NCBI GenBank assembly: GCA_029449245.1
Contig: JANATF010000004.1
Coordinates: 806,001-870,000, forward strand
Direction of reading: 5' to 3'
DNA length: 64,000 nucleotides
DNA from: Mortierella alpina
Taxonomy: Eukaryota; Mortierellomycota; Mortierellomycetes; Mortierellales; Mortierellaceae
Positions 12,052-26,915 of this stretch are shown here, one piece after another. Position 1 is the stretch's first letter. Each line of letters opens with the position of its first letter. Both the position numbers and the translations under genes were made by a program. Under the pieces are notes generated by a model, which searched no databases, was not told the origin of the DNA, and saw nothing but the letters and a program-made list of their open reading frames with translations.

Positions 12052-13260
12052 GTTGAAAGCCAATTATTGGCTGAATTTGGCTACGAATCTGGCATATATA
12101 AATTAATATATTAACATGTACGATTCTGACTTACATGACGTTTTAATGGTTGGATTTAATGGTTTGGGAAATACATACAGCGTATCCAATCAAAAACCGC
12201 CTGGAAGTAAGTGTTGTAAGGAAAACAATGCCCGTCGATCAACAGGGACTGGAGGACGGAGTGCCGTTCTCTGGTTGTGCTCTCCCGCACTTGAATCCGT
12301 GCAGTACTTCACTCTTTTCAAGACTGAGGAGCTTCTTACTTTTCGTGATTGCGAGAGTGAATGCATCAATGTCTCTTTTGAGGATTGCTGCAGTCGTCGC
12401 GTGGTGCGAGAGAAAGACAGCGGAGAAGTTGCACAGGGCAGCGAATCAGATGCAGGGATTGTGGCACGACCCTTCTTTCCCGAGCACACATCAAATGAAT
12501 AGACTTTGTGTGCTCTCCTTTTTTGAGTTGTCGCCTGAGAAGAAGTCGCTCTGTTCTCGGGAATGGCCCCACGTGCTGAGCCTTCTTACATTTCGTGCCG
12601 AAGTGCCAGGCAAACCAGACTGAGTCTTCTCACCTATCACCACCCTCCTCATGCTGAAAAATGCCTCTTTGTAGCTACCACACGACCACCCCCACCCTCC
12701 TTTTGTCAAAGGCGGAGAGAGAGTTCTGAGCCTGCATGCAGTTTGTTTTCTTTATACCCTGTAGCCTCGAGCGCTTATCAACAACAGCTAAAGACTTGGA
12801 GAGCTGAGGGCGGTGTTCATCTGTCCTGTGTCCAACGCAGCCCTGTTGCGCTCCGTCCACACTGCAGCCGGGTGGCATCACGTTTCTCGATGGTGTACGT
12901 TTTCTCGTTGGCCCAAACTTTTCATGATTTTTTTTTTGGCTTCTCTCTCCTTTCTCATACTGCCTTCTCTTTCTTTCTTCCTCTCGCCCCTTCCTTGTCT
13001 CTACTCTTCGCACCCATCGCTGTCTGCACCTTGTACAGTACACCACTAAAGCGTCGACTTCAACACCAGTCTCTCCTATTACATCCAGTCTTGCAACTCG
13101 AGCTACACGACGGCTCTCACTTAGCCTTTTCTCAGCTCTGCTTTGCCTTTTCCTTTTTCTTGTCCTCTTGCTTTGCCCCTCCCCTCAGCCCTATCAGTGA
13201 TCCTGCCATCATATAGCCGTCTCTATCGTTGTCCGCACCTCTTGTATAAACGGCACAGCT
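12052..13260. other. Intergenic region upstream of the bHLH gene
   Basis: No gene was recognised in about 1.2 kb. The right half (12900-13250) is strongly pyrimidine-rich on the plus strand, as in fungal core promoters and leaders. A 217-codon open frame at 12563-13216 follows this bias and resembles nothing known. Confidence 0.6.
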
Positions 13261-15194
13261 ATGCGATCTTCGGAACAGCGATCTCCTCCTCGAAAGACTC
13301 CAAGCACCCACTTCAAATCCATAGCTCCAGCTTCTCTGCGCAACACATTCTCCACAAAGCCTCAGCCTTTCGTCAAAGCTAAACGCCATCCAACCCCCGA
13401 TCCTTCACCAGTTATGAACCCTATGGACCTTCAAGGACGCAGCACTAAGAGTGCTTCAAGCTTCGCTGTCTCATCGGCTCTGCCGTCCAGTCCTGGACTA
13501 CGCCCTGAACAGCACGCGCCTACTGGTAAGGCAGACTGCTTGAAGAAAAGACATCGTTGTGACAAGGGCGGATTGGCTCCTTACCCGTCACTTTCTTGTT
13601 CTGTTTAGCTTCGCCCTACACTTTAGCATCGTCAACCGGTGCACGTCCGGCGCACTCGCTCTACCCGTCTGCAACGCCTCCCATGTCTCCTGCACATGCA
13701 CTCCTATCTCCAGCAACAAATCCTCACCACAGCAACAGCGCAGATCCCAACCAACAATCATCTGCGTTTTATCAGCTTCCTCCTCCACTGCAGTCCTTCC
13801 GACCACACGACGTTGCGCATCATTCTCCAACACTGCCACCGCAACACTACCACCAGGGCCACGGTAGTGTGCTACCCCCATTTTCAGTTCCAAGGACGCC
13901 CCAAGGTCCAGGAAACGAGGGTTCCTCTCCAAGATCTATCCCTCGCCAGTCACCTCATATGCACCAACCTATTTCCTCGCCCTCGATCGGTCCGCTCTCG
14001 CCTTACCCAACACCACAGCATCATCCGCAGCATCAATCCAGTCCTCACCAGTCGCCACGGTTCGAGGGTCAGCAGTCCAAGCAGGTCCCTCCCACTATGA
14101 CCTTACCTGCATCAATGTCGTCTACCTCTGTGTTCCAGATATTGCCTCTTCGACCCCATCCCGCACAATATCCAGCGAATCACCTCGCCAAAAACGGCCC
14201 GCATGGAACACATCTCAAGAGTGCTCAGACAAGTGCACCAAAGTCGCCGCAGCGCTTCATGATGCTTCCGCCGCAAACGGCTCCTTCCATGTCCGCGACT
14301 CGGCAGTCTGGATCACAGTCAAAGTCGGTGGCTGGTGTCAGTCTCAAACGTCGTAGCTCATCCAACACCAAAGCTGTCGATCAAGAAACACGAGAGAAGC
14401 TGCGGAAGGTGTCTCATTCGGCAATCGAAAGGCGGAGACGCGAGAGGATTAACGACAAGATTCTGCAATTGAAGTATCTTGTGCCTGCGTGCGTGGACGA
14501 GGACCATCTTCACAAGCTATCTATTCTCCAGAGCACAATTGAGTATATACAGTACTTAAAGTCTGTTATCCCAGAGTCAGTTGCCAATGCGACCCTCAAG
14601 AAGGCCACCAACGACAATCCAAACAACAAAACCACTGACATGCTGGTCGCTTTGACAGGATCAAACACTGGCCCGTCGTTTGCACCAATGATGACCACAG
14701 GACTGGGGCAGCCTTACCCCAAGAGGCCGAGACAAGACAATGAATCGAGCTTGCTACAGCAAGATCATTCGGCAGGAAACTCGTCAGATACGCAACACAA
14801 AGACAAGAGGCGCCTTTCTATGCCGGCATCAAGTTCAGATGAGGACGCCAAGGACGGATTGCTGCTCTTATCCCAGCTGTCCTCGGGACAGATTTCAGCT
14901 AGCGCGTCCCCAAGTCTCGCTCCGGAGCGCTCCAGCGCCAGTCAAGGCAAAAGCAAGAACAAGAGCAAGTGCCAGAGCGAGTCTGCAGATTCGGAGGACA
15001 GACGTGAGGACGAGGAGGAGGAGGAGGAAGAGGAAGATGATGTGCTTCAGGATGACTCTGCAGCGAGTGACGATCTGGACGATGAGGATTATCGGGATGA
15101 AGCGACCGAGGAAGAGCGCGGGTCCGACGAGAGTAAAGACGACACGTCTAGGCGGAACAGCAAAAAAATGAGTGTTTCGCAGATGCTCTGTTGA
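13261..15194 (+). CDS. bHLH transcription factor
   Basis: Predicted nuclear E-box-binding regulator; target genes unknown. Seen: exon 1 13261-13525 and exon 2 13609-15194 join in phase to 616 residues. The N-terminal 370 residues are Ser/Pro/His/Gln-rich and disordered. The bHLH domain lies at about 14393-14570: basic region KVSHSAIERRRRERINDKI, then helix-loop-helix LQLKYLVPACVDEDHLHKL and SILQSTIEYIQYLKSVI. His, Glu and Arg at the spacing H-x3-E-x3-R mark the group that binds CACGTG-type sites. After it come a Ser-rich stretch and a strongly acidic C-terminus ([17 protein letters not shown], about 15000-15050) that may activate or bind basic proteins. The start follows a long pyrimidine-rich leader and is the first ATG of the open frame. 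It cannot be assigned to a named fungal bHLH protein. Confidence 0.88.
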
Positions 15195-15371
15195 GTTCGC
15201 GTAGTAAAATGGCGCGCACCTTATTTCCACTAAAATGACGACAGGGTGGGATTTACAGAGCACTTTTTGAACCTTTCGGAACGTCTGATTGATTTCCTCC
15301 CCCTTCACTCTCCCTCTCACTCTCTACGTTCATCCCTCTTCCCCCTCCCCACTCTTTTCATCCATCTCATC

Positions 15372-16998
<1,627 letters not shown>

Positions 16999-17528
16999 AG
17001 AGGTGACCCGACTTTTCTCCTCTCACCCCTGACTTCCGTCACTCTCTTTCTCCCTTCACCTCTTCCCGCTTGCTCGTTTTTTGTGCTTTCTTCTCTATTC
17101 AAGACTATAATAATGATGCTATGTCCCAGTATAGAGATTGAACGATCTGTAGATATTTTTTTATGGTGCATTTCATATAAAAGTGCAACCAAAAACATTA
17201 CGTGCTGGCGCTTCAACTTGAGGCCGAAAGTCAGGTCCACAGTGAAGCTTGTTGTGGTGGTGGGTGTGGCGGGGTATTCCATTAATCGAACCGGCTTTAC
17301 CTTGCGAACAAAACCTCACCTCTGACGCAGTGTTCGAGCCCCGTTGTGACTTGCAAGTCGCCACCAAACACTAGATTGCAAAGGCAGAGGAGCCAGCACC
17401 CGCTTCTCTTTCAACACGACCACGACGCCGACGAACCTGCCCCCAGCTGTTAAGAGCATACACCGGAACTGCAGGAGTACTAGGATCACCAGGAGCACCA
17501 GGAGCACTAGGAAGACGACGAACTCACT

Positions 17529-20500
17529 ATGGAATCGGTCTTCCCTCCATCGCCCCAATGGCATCAGGCTCATTCCGCATGTCTCTGCTGTCTCTCTGCA
17601 AACTCTGGCTGGCTACTCTACTCGCTCAATAACTCAATCCATATACTCAACCCATTCACGCTGAAATACCAAGGTGTCCTTCAGCGCGGTCACACAGCCA
17701 GGATAAATGCTATCGCCTCGAGACCCATCATCCAGCAAATCACTCCGCCAGAGCCTGAGGTAGACGACGACAACGACGACGACGAGGCCAGGTCAGACAA
17801 GGATAAAGACATACGATTACATGATCCTTCGCTGATTACCCCGGAACATTCAGTGGTCGCTGTGGACTCGACAGCCTCAGAAGCTCAGCAGGAGACCTCA
17901 TCCCACAGTCAGAGGCCACTTGTCGCATCTGGTGGGGATGACTCCAGGGTCGTGTGTTGGGATCTCACAACGCGCCTGCCGATAGCTACATTGACAAAGG
18001 TTCACCAGGTAAAGCGAAACAAAAACAGGAAGAGACGTTTCCTCGGCCGTCTTGTGCCACTTGGCATGACTAACAGTGCGATCGCCATTGCAAGCTCAAG
18101 CCGCGTCTCATACTCGATGAAATCCATATCTTATGCTTAGAAAGTTGTCAGGGCAGTCGAGTGGAGCGGAGATGGACGCCATATTATCTCTGGTATGGAT
18201 CATCATAATGGAGTCTATAAATCGAGGAAGACAAGAACCTTTCACATCTACTAACAGCTTTACCCCACTGCATATCGATGGGCAACATAGGTGACAGAGG
18301 TGGTCTCATGGTGGTGTGGGACCCTTTCCAAGGCAAGTCGCACAAGAAAATTCTGCCAGAGAAACCGAGCATCTCATGCATCAGCGCGAGTCCTACGCGT
18401 CCTGATGTAGTGGCTATTGGGTAAGCTGAACATCGACCGGACGTTTTACCATCCCTTTGCGTTGTAACCAGATGTAACGACTCTCTAATATCCGATCTTT
18501 CCTTCATATGACTAGTCTGGATGGAGGCGATATCCTTCTTTGTCAGGTCAATATGTCCGGCATTACCGTGCAAAGCCGGTTGCACGGACATACAGAGAAG
18601 ATCCAGAGTCTTGCTTGGCAGCCATCAGGTATGAAATATTTCATCTCATGGGTATTAATGAATTGATATTCATGCAACTGAATCTGATGTGGCTGACCAT
18701 GAAGGATTACATCCGCTTATTAACAGTAGTATCGGGCAACCAAGAATATACCCATGTGGCTTCTGGTGCAGCGGATCAAACTATCAGGGTTTGGGACGTC
18801 GAAAAGGTCATATCGATCAAAACGATGCGCATGCCGGATGTCGACAGTAAGCTGTTTCCTCATCTAAGATCGAGGATCTGGGTTCCTGTTGGCTGGACAT
18901 CCAAGGGCCAAGACATAGTTTCTTGCACCAGCCGGTACGCTATTCTCCTCGGATCCCAGCGCCCCTCTTTGGTCAGCTACATCAGTTATATCGTCTGCTT
19001 GTTACTATAACCTCAAACTAACGATGTTGGTCTACTTTGTGTATTGAATTAGCGGTGTCATGATTCGATGGTCCCTAGAGCCCGAGTCTAGCCACTACAG
19101 CAAGATTTCTAGGGGCAAAGTGCACAACCGCAACGTGTTCCAGATCATGATGTGGCCCCTAGGAAACTTTGCCTTCACAATCTCCATGGACCGCAAGATA
19201 ATAGCCTGGGATATTGACGGCAACGAGGGAATTGCGCAGATCGATTGCAATGGCGGGAACGTTTACGCACTGGATGTCAGCACGCTAGATCCCGGAAAGG
19301 TCGCCATGGGACTGGGAAACGAAGCCATCAAAATATGGAACACGCTCAGTGAGGATGCCCCCTACGACTGCATTACTATCGAGCGTCTCCAAAGCAAAGT
19401 TCGTACGGTCAAGTGGCATCCTATTGAGGAGGGGACGTTATGTTTTGGACTCGAAAATGGCAAGATTGGCAAGATTGAGCATGTCTTTAGTCCAGCGGGG
19501 GCTGATAATCTACAGAATTCGAATCAGGGCAAGAGGAGGAGGAAAGGGAATCAGGGCCAACAACCACCGCAAAGCAAGCAGCAACAACAAACTCAGACCA
19601 TTTTTCAGTCTTACCACGAGAAGGCTTTGGTTTCCATGACCTGGTGCAGTCCTAAGGTCTTTGAGGCCCCTGTTCCTGAGCTCTTTGATCTCTCACTCCG
19701 GGACTCGACCTACTGCATAATCTCTTGTGGTAGCGATGGCAAAATCCTCGTCACAGATACTTCCAGGCCAACAAGTAAAAGTCTGGATCTTGAGGTCGTC
19801 CTTCACCGCCAGAATGCAGAATGGTATCAGTCCTACAAGGTCATCAGAGGTGTCGAATCTGTAGAGAGAAGAGACGTGACTGTACATCCGAACGAGGATC
19901 TCATGGCGATCGGAAACGCCGACGGGTCAGTGGAAGTTTTCGAGTTGCGGTATTTCAAGCTGGTCTACGTGTATCAAGGACACAAGGCGCGCGTCAATCG
20001 AGTCAAGTGGAACTGGTCGGGTACCCCTACAGAGGAGGTAACATCGGACTCTGAGACTGGATCGTACCTTTTAGCCAGCGGATCAGATGACGGTGCCGTG
20101 GCAGTGCACAAGCTGAATCAATTCTCGGCTCCAGCAATGGAGGAAAGGCGACGCAAGGAGAGGCAGCAACCGGTGGCAGAGACTCGGCCCGATACACCTG
20201 ATGCGGAGAATTTGGAGGGATCAGCAGCCTTGACGGCCTCTGCAGACGCGAGCATGGTAGTTCCGATCATGCAGGCCTTCGCCTTCTTCAAGTACCATAC
20301 CAGGGGCATATCGGATATTGCCTGGTCCCCCCACGGATCCAGTGGTGACTCAGCGTCTGCTCACGCCCAAAGACTCGTAACAGCATCCTACGATGGGAAG
20401 GCGATCGTTTATCAGATCCAGATGGGCGATGTTGCAAACGGAGGCGGTTATTCTGCTACCAACCTTTCAACGGCAGATGTCGCTGTACCTTTGAGAACCA

Positions 20501-22494
20501 GCCTTCGCCCACATCAACCCATCGCATGCTTTGATCAGCATGAGCAACAAGTTCTTTCTGTCCACTGGTCTCTGTCCGAAATCGACATTATATACAGTGG
20601 AGGAAATGATTGGAAGGCATGCAGCTGGGACTGGAAGGCGCATGCAATTACAGCCGCACAGCTGGAAGAGCTGAAGCGAAGCGGCTCAAATGCTCAGCTA
20701 CCAAAGGACGCCAAGAAAACAGCTTCCTCAAAGCCGCAAACGAATGCTGCTACTGGAAACATTCCGAGTATGGATTCCCGGCGGGGAACAGACGGTTTTG
20801 TGGCAGGCGAGACGAGCACCGGAGCCGACAGCTTGAGCCATGACATGGCGACACCCCTAGCCGACGCATGTACCGAAGGAGCGCATCAACCGACAGCGAC
20901 CATCAAGAGAAGAGCTGAGGAGGGCTCATCGCAACCCAACTCAGTCCAAAGCAAGCGCACCCGAACCATGCACACCGACACCTATTTACAGCCCTCGAAA
21001 TCGGCAACGACGACGGTTACGGCCAAGAGAGTCAATCTCTTTCCAGTGAGTACGGCCGCGTTCCAAGTGCAGTCCAAGCAGAAGGTCCATTTGGAGATCA
21101 TTCGCTTGGCACGCAACCTTTACTGTAGACGAACGCGGCAGGGAGGCATACTGACGAACGAGGAAGAGCACAAGGCGGCGAAGCGTCGCTGGTGTGCCAT
21201 GCGACAATTCTTTGAAAGCGATGGCGAACGTGAGGGGCAAGAGTTGTCGCACATACTCCAATGTGATACCGACGAGATGAATTTGACGGACGACAATGAT
21301 GACGACGAAGACGACAAGGACGCATCAGACCGAGACATGGCCGCCGAACCCTCGGACAGTACAAATAGTCCAGGACAGGCGGCTCCAGAACCAACAAAGC
21401 ATCTGGAGTCCTCAAGTGATAATGAACGCGATGGTTCGACTGTGACAGTAGGAGACAACGCAGGCGACATGGACCCCTCCGAGGGTTGGCACAAGGAGGA
21501 CTCGACAAGTTCGATCGGAGACCTGGTCTTTTACGGCTCCCGAGAATCCATCAAGGCCCTAGCAGAGATGGAGGCGCACGCAATGTCTGGCTTGGGATCA
21601 AGCCTTTCCCAGGCTAGCAACATTTTTACTGTCGGTTCTGGGATGGGTGTCCCTGCTGTATTTGCTCCTGGGCAACGGGAATCAGTGGCATCCAGAACGA
21701 GTACGGCACAGCTAAGCCAGATCCCAGTTTCCTATTGGATGGGGGACGTTCCCAAGATGAATGACATTTTGAGCTCAGTACCTGCCTCCGAGCTGGGTGT
21801 TCAGGACTGGATTGGGTTAGCGCTGTCACCTATGGGTGGAGTCGAGGTTTGGAGGACCATGATGGCCGGTATGGCGAGTAAGTTAGAGAGCCGCGGGGAC
21901 GTGCACGCGGCCGCTCTCTGTTACCTGGGCATTGGACGAGTCTTTGAGGCTGTCGAGGTTTACCTGAAGCTGGGGATGTATCGTGAGGCACTCATGTTGC
22001 TGCGCATTCGCTTGTGGAGCGAATACGATGAAGAGGATGACAAGAGTGAAGAGGATGGCGATCTTCAAGATATGGATGATGTGGGGCCAGACCAGACCCC
22101 CAAACCGGTGCAGCCAACTCAAGAAAAGGACGCTAAGGAACTGCACATCCGGATCCTGACCGAGTGGGGACAGCAGATGGAGCGCAGAGGATTATACGAG
22201 CAAGCGTGCAAGTGCCAGTTGACACTGGCTTCCATCCTGCGTTTCAAGCAGCGGCTGAGAAACAAGGACGCGCTAGCCAGCGCCAGCAAGGTCACTCAAG
22301 CCCTTCAGACCGCATCGTCCGTGGGGTTGCAGACACTCGCACGTCGAGGCGACTCTGCCACGCTCCGGACTGTAGCTGGCCTGGCCATTCTACTCGACGA
22401 CCCTTCCCAGCAGCAGCGCATCCATCAATACAAGACGGCCGTTGCTCAGAAAAAGGAAGCGGACCGCAACCGCAAGCGGTTGCATCAAGAATAA
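17529..22494 (+). CDS. Gemin5-like WD-repeat protein
   Basis: In animals Gemin5 recognises the Sm site and cap of pre-snRNAs and delivers them to the SMN complex for Sm-ring assembly. Seen: the N-terminus MESVFPPSPQWHQAHSACLC resembles the Gemin5 start (PPSPNWYCA..). It is followed by many WD units over two propellers, e.g. VASGGDDSRVVCWDLT, GAADQTIRVWDVEKV, GNEAIKIWNT, LLASGSDDGAVAVHKL, LVTASYDGKAIVYQI and IIYSGGNDWKACSWDWKAH. Past a disordered acidic linker (about 20700-21500) a helical repeat region contains DVHAAALCYLGIGRVFEAVE and YREALMLLRIRLWSEYD, like the Gemin5 TPR-type dimerisation module. The last exon runs from about 19054 to 22494, and five or six short exons precede it. Length and order fit Gemin5. 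An alternative is a generic WD/TPR scaffold, but the combination favours Gemin5. Confidence 0.82.
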
Positions 22495-22554
22495 ATCTGA
22501 TTACAAGAGATAGTACGATCTATATATTAAAACTTTTGGTCTAACCACCGCTAT

Positions 22555-25500
22555 TTATGCCTGAGCTTCCGTCTGTTGCTCCTCACCAACCTTCCTTCCT
22601 GCGTCACGCTCCTTGATCAAGTTGCGGAGGTCTTCCAATCGCTGTTCGATCTTGGGGATCTCAGCAAGCTTGTGCTCGAGCACCTGGCGCTCCTCCTGGA
22701 GGGCCAAGCGGCGCTCAGCATCCAGCTTCGTGAAAACGTAGCCGCCCTGACCGTCGTATTGAAGGATGTACTATAATTATGGAGACATAGCATTCGAGCG
22801 AGCAGCATTAGTCCAAGAGATTGACACATTTTTACAATCCCAAGCGTAATTACTATCAGTGAGTGCTCGAGTGGAAAGGAGACTTACGTTATGGTACTGC
22901 CACAGAGAGGGGCGATGGGACACTGTCAAAAGAGAGATTCCTAGCTCTAGATGAACGAATCAATGATTGTATATGCTTGGGTTAGCAAAAGAAAGCCCAT
23001 GAGCGCCTTCACGGGATCCATTGGAAGAGCAAAAGAAAACGTCCGGAATACTTACTCATGCAATGGGTATACATGATCTTTTCAACCTCCATGCTGACGG
23101 CGCTTGTGCACTCGTCCAGAATGGCATAACGAGGGCGGTGGTAGTAAAGACGAGCCATGGCAATCTGGGGTTGGGTTTACAGGAAAAGATAAGAAAGACC
23201 AAGTGAATGAAAGGGAGTTAGCATCGGCATCCAGAAGTCCGTATTACCTTTCACATGAACTATGGAGACGATTTTGCACTTACACGCTGCTTGTCTCCTC
23301 CAGAGAGGGCATCACGCCACTCGCGCTCACGGTCCCAACCACCCTCACGTTCAACAATGTTGTTCAATTGGACGACCTCGAGAATCTCCTGAAGATCCTG
23401 GTCGGTATATCCATTGGCTTTCATTTCCTCCACAGTATCTGGGTAGATAATCTGGTCACGGAGAGTTCCGAGAGAGAGGTAGGGTCGCTGAGGAATGTAA
23501 AAGATGTTCTTGGGGTGGGGGCGATGGACGGTACCACCTAAAGAGTGAGCAACCACGAAGAGTGAGATTGACAGCTACTACAGCACGGATGAACAATTAA
23601 AATTGGCAGGTGGCGATAAATAAGAGGCGGTGCTTACCATAGACGGGCCAGAGGCCACCAAGGATGCGGAACAAACTGCTCTTGCCGCATCCGTTGGGCC
23701 CAACGATCAAGAGATGCATACCGGGCTTGACATAGAAACTCAACTTCTTGAGCAACACATCTCCGTTGGGCGAGACAATGGGCACGTCGAGGAACTCGAT
23801 GGTATCGTCCTCGACGACATTGCCACGGCCAGAGAGGACCTTGGCGTTTTCTTCTGTGGAAGCAGAGGAGACAAGTCTCTTCTCAAAGCGTCCGGCCTTG
23901 ACATCCTCAAATACATCCAGCAGCTCAGAGACACGGGCGGTATATCCTGCCAGCTCTGTGACTTCCTTGTACGAGTACATGATGCGACCAAAGGCGTCCG
24001 ACGAACTCAACAGCATACGTCTATTGGTCACGAAGCCTATAGTGGTTCGTTCACAAACATTATTAGAGTCAGGTTAGTGACGAAAAAAGGACAATCTCCG
24101 CCTGTGCAAAACAGGGTCTTTGGTTACCTTCAGTACGGCCACCAATGTCGGTTCCGCCGCTCTGTCCGGGCAATTTGAAGAAAACGGGGATCGAGCAGAT
24201 GACAAGACCCATGGCACCCCAGAAGTACTTGATGATAAAGTCCTCGAGCATACCGTGCCAGACGCGCATGCGGAAGATGCGGTTGACATGTTTGATGAGT
24301 GCAAAGTAGTTCTTATCCAAGATGGCCTTTTCGATATCGTGTCCGCCAAAGAGCGCAATCTCCTCAGCGTTCTCAATCACACGGGAATGTGTGAAGCGGA
24401 ACTCGCCCTCGAGACGCTGTTCCTCGGCCACCATCTTTCCGAAAGGGGGTGTAAGTGCGCGCAAAACCAGAGCTGAGGCGTGAAGCAAGGCACTGACACC
24501 GAAAAGTCCCTCTCCTCCGACACTCTTGGAGAGCTGCACGTTGTAGATAATAACATCAAGGATGGGCTTAGCCAAGTTGGAGTAGAGTTCCGACAGAGAG
24601 GTACAGAACTTGTTCACGTCCACTGTGATACATCTATAAAATTGCAAAAGGAAAACAAAGGCAGATACGAGCCTTCTGTCAGCAGGTTGCGCAGTGTACG
24701 ACGCGACATAAGACAATGGCAAGAACCTATCACATACTGGTCAGCGTTCTTGATACGGTCATCCAAGTTGCCGATGGCGTAAAAAGTCATGTCTGTGAGG
24801 TACTGCTCGTGGATATGGTTGGTGAGACGTGTGCGGAACTGGATGGCGAGCTTGCTCTGCATGTATGTCAACATGCTGTTGGTATAGGTGGCGGGTACAG
24901 CCACGGTCATCCACCAAAGCAATCCAACCATAAAGTCCTTTGCCTGGCCCCGGACCAGCGCACTGACGATCCTGCCGTCAAGCGAAGCGATGTACACGGA
25001 AAGCATTGTTCTAAAGACTGTGCGTAAGCGCAATCGACGAATTTGGAAATCGGTTAATTGCTCTGCCGCCACGACCATGTTTTTTTGGTGATATTGTACA
25101 CAGCTTCTTCGCGACGTGGGGTTGTTGACACAGCGTGAGCATTGCAGTCGAACTTGGTCACCCAATGGCCGTAACTCTTTGCGTTGCTGTGTCCTTCTTT
25201 GCCTGTGCACCATTTGTCGCTCAGTTCCCACTTCCCCTTCCTCACTTCTTGTTGAGCAAGATCATATACGTACCCAAGAATCCACTGTGCACTACCAGCA
25301 ACCAGAACTCCTTTGAACGCCATCCAGGAATAACCAAGCGGAGGATGCGCATGAACCGTTCGAAAAAGACGCGATCGACCTGCAAGACGGATGAAATAGA
25401 TCGTAAGAGGGGTGAGGGTATAGCTCTTTGCAGTATGCTCCAACACCATCATGATTGCCTGTAGTCAGATAAAATCCTTACAGCGACCTTGGTGTTTTTG

Positions 25501-25727
25501 CCATCACCCTTGACGAGACCCGACTTTTTAGAGTCGGTCTTCTTGGGCTTGTAGGTAACCATGCCATGGATGCGGAAGGCGAGGGTGGCGAGGATGGTGA
25601 TCCAGATAGAGCGCTTGACCTTGGATCGGTTGTTGGAGTAGGCTTTGACGACCTTGGCGAGGATGGCCTTGAAAGCGACGGGGTCAAAGACCGCCGAGGC
25701 TGTGGCGGGTTTTGAAAAGATTCCCAT
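22555..25727 (-). CDS. Peroxisomal ABC half-transporter, ABCD3/PMP70 type
   Basis: Imports acyl-CoA or other carboxyl-CoA substrates into peroxisomes for beta-oxidation, working as a dimer. Seen: N-terminus [36 protein letters not shown] opens the membrane domain. The EAA-like loop [19 protein letters not shown] lies near 24330. The nucleotide-binding domain has Walker [21 protein letters not shown] (about 23650-23710), [20 protein letters not shown] (about 23460-23520), signature LSGGDKQR (about 23300), and a Walker B exon around 23040-23160 containing [11 protein letters not shown]. The C-terminus ends EEQQTEAQA before TAA at 22555. At least seven introns interrupt it. IYPD and EREGGWD after the PQRPY motif match ABCD3 more closely than yeast Pxa1/Pxa2. 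Only one half-transporter is encoded, as usual for the family. Confidence 0.92.
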
Positions 25728-26915
25728 GGTAGGAATGTGGGATTGGGATCAAGGAACAGCGAGGTCAGAATGAAGGAGGGAGTGGGGGCGGGTTGCAGGG
25801 CACAAAGGGTGTGCTTGCTGCAAGTGTGCGTGTGCGTGTGTGTGTAGTATATGTGTGTGGGGAAGTAGCGTATTCGGGATTGCCAATCAAGAATATGCCG
25901 ACTGGATGGGATCCTGATCGAGTCGAGCCTCGTCGCTGTTCTCCGGTAGGGGGGTCAGGGATGGAGAGTGCTAAGCGAGGGCAAGAGTGGAGTGGAGTGG
26001 AGGTGGCGAGGAGACGAGGGAGAGCAGGGTTGCGATGATGGGGATGATGCAAAAAGGGATTTGCACAAGGTCGAGCACAGTGGGAAAAAGAAAAAGGAGA
26101 GGCGGACGACAAGGCGCCACTCTGGCTGGACGATACATGAATATACATAGCCCGTGCTGGTGGTGTCGGGCGATGGCTATGGCTCTCACACCCGCACACC
26201 CTCATCACTGCTCCCGCTTGTTTGTCATTTGTGGGCTGCTTGCTGCCTTGCCTTCCTCGTGCCGCGCGAGCGTGTGGAGAACACCACGGCGGGGTCCTGC
26301 TCCACTGGCTGCCCAAACTCAGATCAGGCCACCGACTCCCATCACCCCATTGCTGAATCCCTTGTTGCCTTCACAGCACCCACACCCCGCCACCACACCA
26401 GGCCTGCCACCTGCCGCATGCTTGGAGGTCCACTGTACATCCTCACACCCTTCCTACCTGCGCTGCTCCAAGATATGTACAGGATGTGGTACCTCGATCG
26501 ACGGGAAGAAGAAACTTCGTGAACACTCTCACGTGTCAGCCAACACGAGTCCGTGGACCCGGTTGGGAGCGCAACACACACTGGGTCACACCATTTCAGC
26601 GATCTCCACCTCCTACACGTTGAACATCCATATCCATTCAAGACTCTCTCGTCAAGAGCAGCTGGAGTACGATCAGCAACAGGGATCCTCACCTGGATCC
26701 CACTCTGTACCCTCGCCTTAGCATTCTTCGTCGTAGAATGGCCTTGCATGATATAGAAAATCTCGATAATAAGGTTTTGCCATGCGACTCGATCTGGCTC
26801 ACACATGAAAAAGAGATCTGACTGCTAACCGCAAGGCGCGTCCATATCAACTCACTTGTACCCTCAAATCGCTCATGGAGAGAAAGATGCAAGGTTCATT
26901 ATCAATTAGACTTGA
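25728..26915. other. Intergenic region between ABCD3-like gene and APC8
   Basis: About 1.2 kb. It contains the promoter of the ABC transporter gene (read leftwards) and the 3' flank of APC8. A GT-rich microsatellite-like tract lies at 25824-25860, and the rest is purine- or pyrimidine-biased. Open frames of up to 244 codons here show no recognisable domain. Confidence 0.6.

Noticed and set aside
12563-13216. 217-codon plus-strand ORF before the bHLH gene
   Set aside because: Follows a pyrimidine-rich promoter/leader; the Leu/Ser/Phe-rich translation matches nothing and has no splice partner.
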